DNA of 8,627 nt from UBA2428 sp002343545 (lineage in GTDB: Bacteria; Bdellovibrionota; UBA2428): positions 1-8,627 of the forward strand of contig CALFZE010000100.1 of assembly GCA_937952285.1 (NCBI GenBank). Reading direction: 5' to 3'. Of the stretch, positions 7,240 to 8,627 are shown piece after piece (within the stretch, counting starts at the first letter, position 1; the number at the start of each line of letters is the position of its first letter). The notes under the pieces are model-generated. The model ran no database searches. It was given only the letters and a program-made list of their open reading frames with translations, and had not been told where the DNA came from. The position numbers were made by a program, and so were the translations under genes.

Positions 7240-8046
7240 CTACTTGCGCGGGTCTTTGACTTGTTTGCGCACGCACGAGCCCGAAAGGCGCTCGACGCGT
7301 TCCTTGGCGGCCTTGTCGTCCGGATCGTAGAAGAGCGCGCGGCAGCTCGCCTCGACCGCTTCACCGTTGCGGCCCAATTTTTCGGTGACGCGGGCGATGC
7401 GGTTCTCGATCGCGGCCTTCATGCCGGGCACCGCCTTCGGAACGCTGCGGGCGTAGTCGCCGTCGTAGTGTTTGCGGGCCCGCTCGTATTCGACGTAGGC
7501 CTTCTCGGGGTTGCGCAGCCGCAGGGAGTAGAAGTCGCCCATCTCGACGTCGACTTCCCAGTGGTTCGGGTTCGAAACGCGCGCGCGCTCGAGCTCGCCC
7601 AGGGCCTCGAGCGTCTTGGCCGTCTCTTCGGTACGATTCAGCGTGCGGCCGGATTGCCAGAGCAGCCAGCTCGCCGCGAAGTAGGCCTTGAGCTCGCGCG
7701 GAAACTCGCGGCTTAGCTTGCGCAGGATCTCGGCCGCCTTGACGGAATCGCCGATCTTGAAGAAGCACTCCGACATCGTCCAGAGCTCGTCCTTGCTCTT
7801 CTGCGGCAGACCTTCGCAGCGGACGCGCGCCGAAAAGTTGTTGCCCGGCGTGGGAGCGCTCGGCGTGGGAGCGCCCGGCGTGGGCGCTGCGGGGCTTGGA
7901 GCCACGGCGGCTTGTGGGCTCGACGTTGGGTGGGGCGACTTGGCGGCGGGGACGGGTGGACTCGCGCTCGCGACTCCCGCGCCCAAGCACGCTTTCACGA
8001 GGACGAAGCGCAAGACAGCCGCCCGACGGGCCTCTCCTTTGAGCAT
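7240..8046 (-). CDS. TPR-repeat protein, probably exported
   Basis: A 268-residue protein. Residues 1-28 look like a weak signal peptide: a basic n-region (KGEARRAAVLR), a hydrophobic stretch broken by Lys18, and AxA (Ala26-Ser27-Ala28) before Ser-Pro. Cys20 is not in a canonical lipobox. Residues 30-70 form an Ala/Pro/Ser/Thr linker with APTPG repeats, typical of flexible periplasmic tethers. Residues about 84-255 are helical with three or four degenerate TPR units: DELWTMSECFFKIGDSVKAA, then NHWEVDVEMGDFYSLRLRNPEKAYVEYERA, then AIENRIARVTEKLGRNGEAVEASCRALFYDP. TPR arrays bind proteins, so an envelope scaffold or assembly role is plausible, but the partner is unknown. The gene is convergent with mutS (31 nt between stops) and divergent from mreB. 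ATG 8046 has no upstream Shine-Dalgarno; an AAAGGAG lies just inside the frame, with no usable start behind it. Confidence 0.8.
   Translation of the reverse strand: MLKGEARRAAVLRFVLVKACLGAGVASASPPVPAAKSPHPTSSPQAAVAPSPAAPTPGAPTPSAPTPGNNFSARVRCEGLPQKSKDELWTMSECFFKIGDSVKAAEILRKLSREFPRELKAYFAASWLLWQSGRTLNRTEETAKTLEALGELERARVSNPNHWEVDVEMGDFYSLRLRNPEKAYVEYERARKHYDGDYARSVPKAVPGMKAAIENRIARVTEKLGRNGEAVEASCRALFYDPDDKAAKERVERLSGSCVRKQVKDPRK
7845..7889. repeat. Three 15-bp tandem repeats coding the APTPG linker
   Basis: CCGGCGTGGGAGCGC (7845-7859), TCGGCGTGGGAGCGC (7860-7874) and CCGGCGTGGGCGCTG (7875-7889) are near-identical in-frame units. On the minus strand they encode five-residue Ala-Pro-Thr-Pro-Gly/Ser units of the linker in the TPR protein. 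Because the unit is a multiple of three, copy-number changes would lengthen or shorten the linker without breaking the frame. Confidence 0.8.
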
Positions 8047-8057
8047 AAGAAATTAGA
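8047..8057 (-). promoter_or_regulatory. Possible -10 element for the TPR gene (leaderless start)
   Basis: On the minus strand TCTAAT (8057-8052) matches five of six bases of the sigma-70 -10 consensus and ends five bases before ATG 8046. Transcription would then begin at or next to the start codon, which would explain the absent Shine-Dalgarno. No good -35 is seen at the usual spacing, so this is weak. Confidence 0.3.
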
Positions 8058-8120
8058 ATACTCGGATTGAAGAATGACCGTCCGCGTTAAGAACCTTTAG
8101 CGACAAGTTTTTCGGGGCCC

Positions 8121-8149
8121 TTGCGCCTCACCCCGACACTGCCTATCGT
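8121..8149 (+). promoter_or_regulatory. Possible mreB promoter
   Basis: TTGCGC at 8121-8126 (three of six consensus bases) and TATCGT at 8144-8149 (four of six) are separated by exactly 17 bp. The -10 ends nine bases before ATG 8159, so the transcript would have almost no leader. The purine run AAGGG touches the ATG and is too close to serve as a normal Shine-Dalgarno. The rest of the 112-bp divergent intergenic region is relatively AT-richer than the genes around it, and I see no RNA gene or operator in it. Confidence 0.25.
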
Positions 8150-8158
8150 GATTAAGGG

Positions 8159-8626
8159 ATGGCTGGTTTCTGGAATAACGTCAAAGGCTTACTTTCCAAC
8201 GATATTGCCATTGATTTGGGGACGGCGAATACGCTCGTTTACGTCAAAGGCCTTGGCATCGTCGTGAACGAACCCAGCGTCGTCGCGATCTTGCGCGACT
8301 CGCGGGGCCAGAAGAAAGTCATCGAGGTCGGCCAAGCGGCCAAAGAGATGCTTGGCAAGACGCCGGGGAACATCCAGGCGATCCGTCCGTTGAAGGACGG
8401 CGTCATCGCGGACTTCGAAGTGACGCAAGTCATGATCCGGCACCTTATCCAGAAGGCGCAGCAGAAACGCACGCTCTTCCGCCCGCGTATCATGATTTCG
8501 ATCCCGTACGGCATCACGGAAGTCGAAAAGCGCGCCGTGAAGGAAGCCGCCCTTTCGGCTTCGGCTCGCGAAGTTTACCTCATCGAACAACCGATGGCCG
8601 CGGCCATCGGTTGTTCGATGAGGTAA
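8159..8626 (+). CDS. mreB: Rod-shape-determining actin homologue MreB, 3' truncated by foldback
   Basis: MreB polymerises under the inner membrane and guides side-wall peptidoglycan synthesis. About 150 of the usual 330-350 residues are present. DLGTANT at 19-25 is the phosphate-1 loop of the actin fold, preceded by a short amphipathic membrane-binding N-terminus (MAGFWNNVKGLLSND). NEPSVVAI (37-44), RPLKDGVIADFE (76-87), ISIPYGITEVEKRAVKEAA (113-131) and AREVYLIEQPMAAAIG (136-151) all match the family. After Gly151 the expected GAGLPV-like continuation is replaced by CSMR and TAA. These last codons come from the perfect inverted repeat that ends the window, so the stop is not credible and the true gene is cut by the sequence end. 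ATG 8159 is the only start that gives the normal MreB N-terminus. mreC and mreD would be expected downstream but lie outside. Confidence 0.93.
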   Translation: MAGFWNNVKGLLSNDIAIDLGTANTLVYVKGLGIVVNEPSVVAILRDSRGQKKVIEVGQAAKEMLGKTPGNIQAIRPLKDGVIADFEVTQVMIRHLIQKAQQKRTLFRPRIMISIPYGITEVEKRAVKEAALSASAREVYLIEQPMAAAIGCSMR

Positions 8627-8627
8627 A
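8574..8627. repeat. Perfect 54-nt foldback palindrome at the sequence end
   Basis: Bases 8601-8627 are the exact reverse complement of 8574-8600, with no loop and no mismatch, and the repeat runs to the last base. The centre, CCGATGGCCGCGGCCATCGG (8591-8610), encodes the conserved PMAAAIG of MreB and is itself a 20-nt palindrome. The outer 17 bases of the right arm code nothing MreB-like. The most likely explanation is an assembly turn-around at the natural 20-nt palindrome rather than real genomic sequence. Confidence 0.9.

Noticed and set aside
7206..7260. Intrinsic terminator between convergent mutS and the TPR gene
   Set aside because: Only a short CGCGC/GCGCG pairing around the TPR stop is seen, with no T-run on either strand.
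4899..7364. 821-codon open frame on the minus strand opposite mutS
   Set aside because: Shadow of mutS with the same compositional bias, running past the end of mutS into the opposite-strand TPR region in another frame; no domain is visible.
8611..8626. A real premature stop making mreB a pseudogene
   Set aside because: The codons CSMR-stop are supplied only by the reverse-complement arm of the foldback; everything before is normal MreB.

Overview
The window is GC-rich bacterial DNA with long open reading frames and very few stops on either strand. It looks like chromosomal housekeeping and accessory sequence from a high-GC Gram-negative, possibly a deltaproteobacterial or Bdellovibrionota-type lineage. 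That placement is only an inference from mreB, bacterial-type MutS, a TPR envelope-type protein and a REP-like palindromic element. Nothing in the window fixes the taxonomy. The 3' end folds back on itself exactly at the sequence end, so this looks like the end of a draft or metagenomic contig.

Layout, left to right. (1) 2-739 (+): the 3' part of a very glycine-rich protein with a central Gln/Ala-rich helical stretch; its start lies outside the window. (2) 767-1108 (+): a small DUF962/Mpo1-like membrane protein. (3) 1107-1206: a 100-nt imperfect palindrome that fills the gap before the next gene and is either a REP/MITE-like repeat or a two-way terminator. (4) 1225-4452 (+): a full-length bacterial Tricorn protease homologue, 1075 aa, with the whole catalytic set Ser733/His734/Ser954/Asp955/Glu1012. 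(5) 4460-4508: a 16-bp GC-rich hairpin that buries part of the mutS Shine-Dalgarno sequence. (6) 4521-7208 (+): mutS, 895 aa, complete, with FxE mismatch reader, Walker A/B and a beta-clamp-binding motif. (7) 7240-8046 (-): a TPR protein with a weak export signal and an Ala/Thr/Pro linker made of 15-bp tandem repeats, convergent with mutS. (8) 8047-8158: a divergent intergenic region. (9) 8159-8626 (+): the start of mreB, whose apparent stop codon comes from the foldback.

The genes do not form one pathway. The glycine-rich gene, DUF962, tricorn and mutS all point the same way and may be partly co-transcribed, but the two hairpins separate tricorn from its neighbours on both sides. The TPR gene and mreB diverge from a shared 112-bp region. 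Three starts (tricorn, TPR, mreB) have no well-placed Shine-Dalgarno but have a -10-like hexamer 5-9 nt upstream, which suggests leaderless transcripts.

I did not find a convincing new multi-gene system. The most interesting signals are the palindromic element, the mutS leader hairpin and the foldback that falsely truncates mreB.
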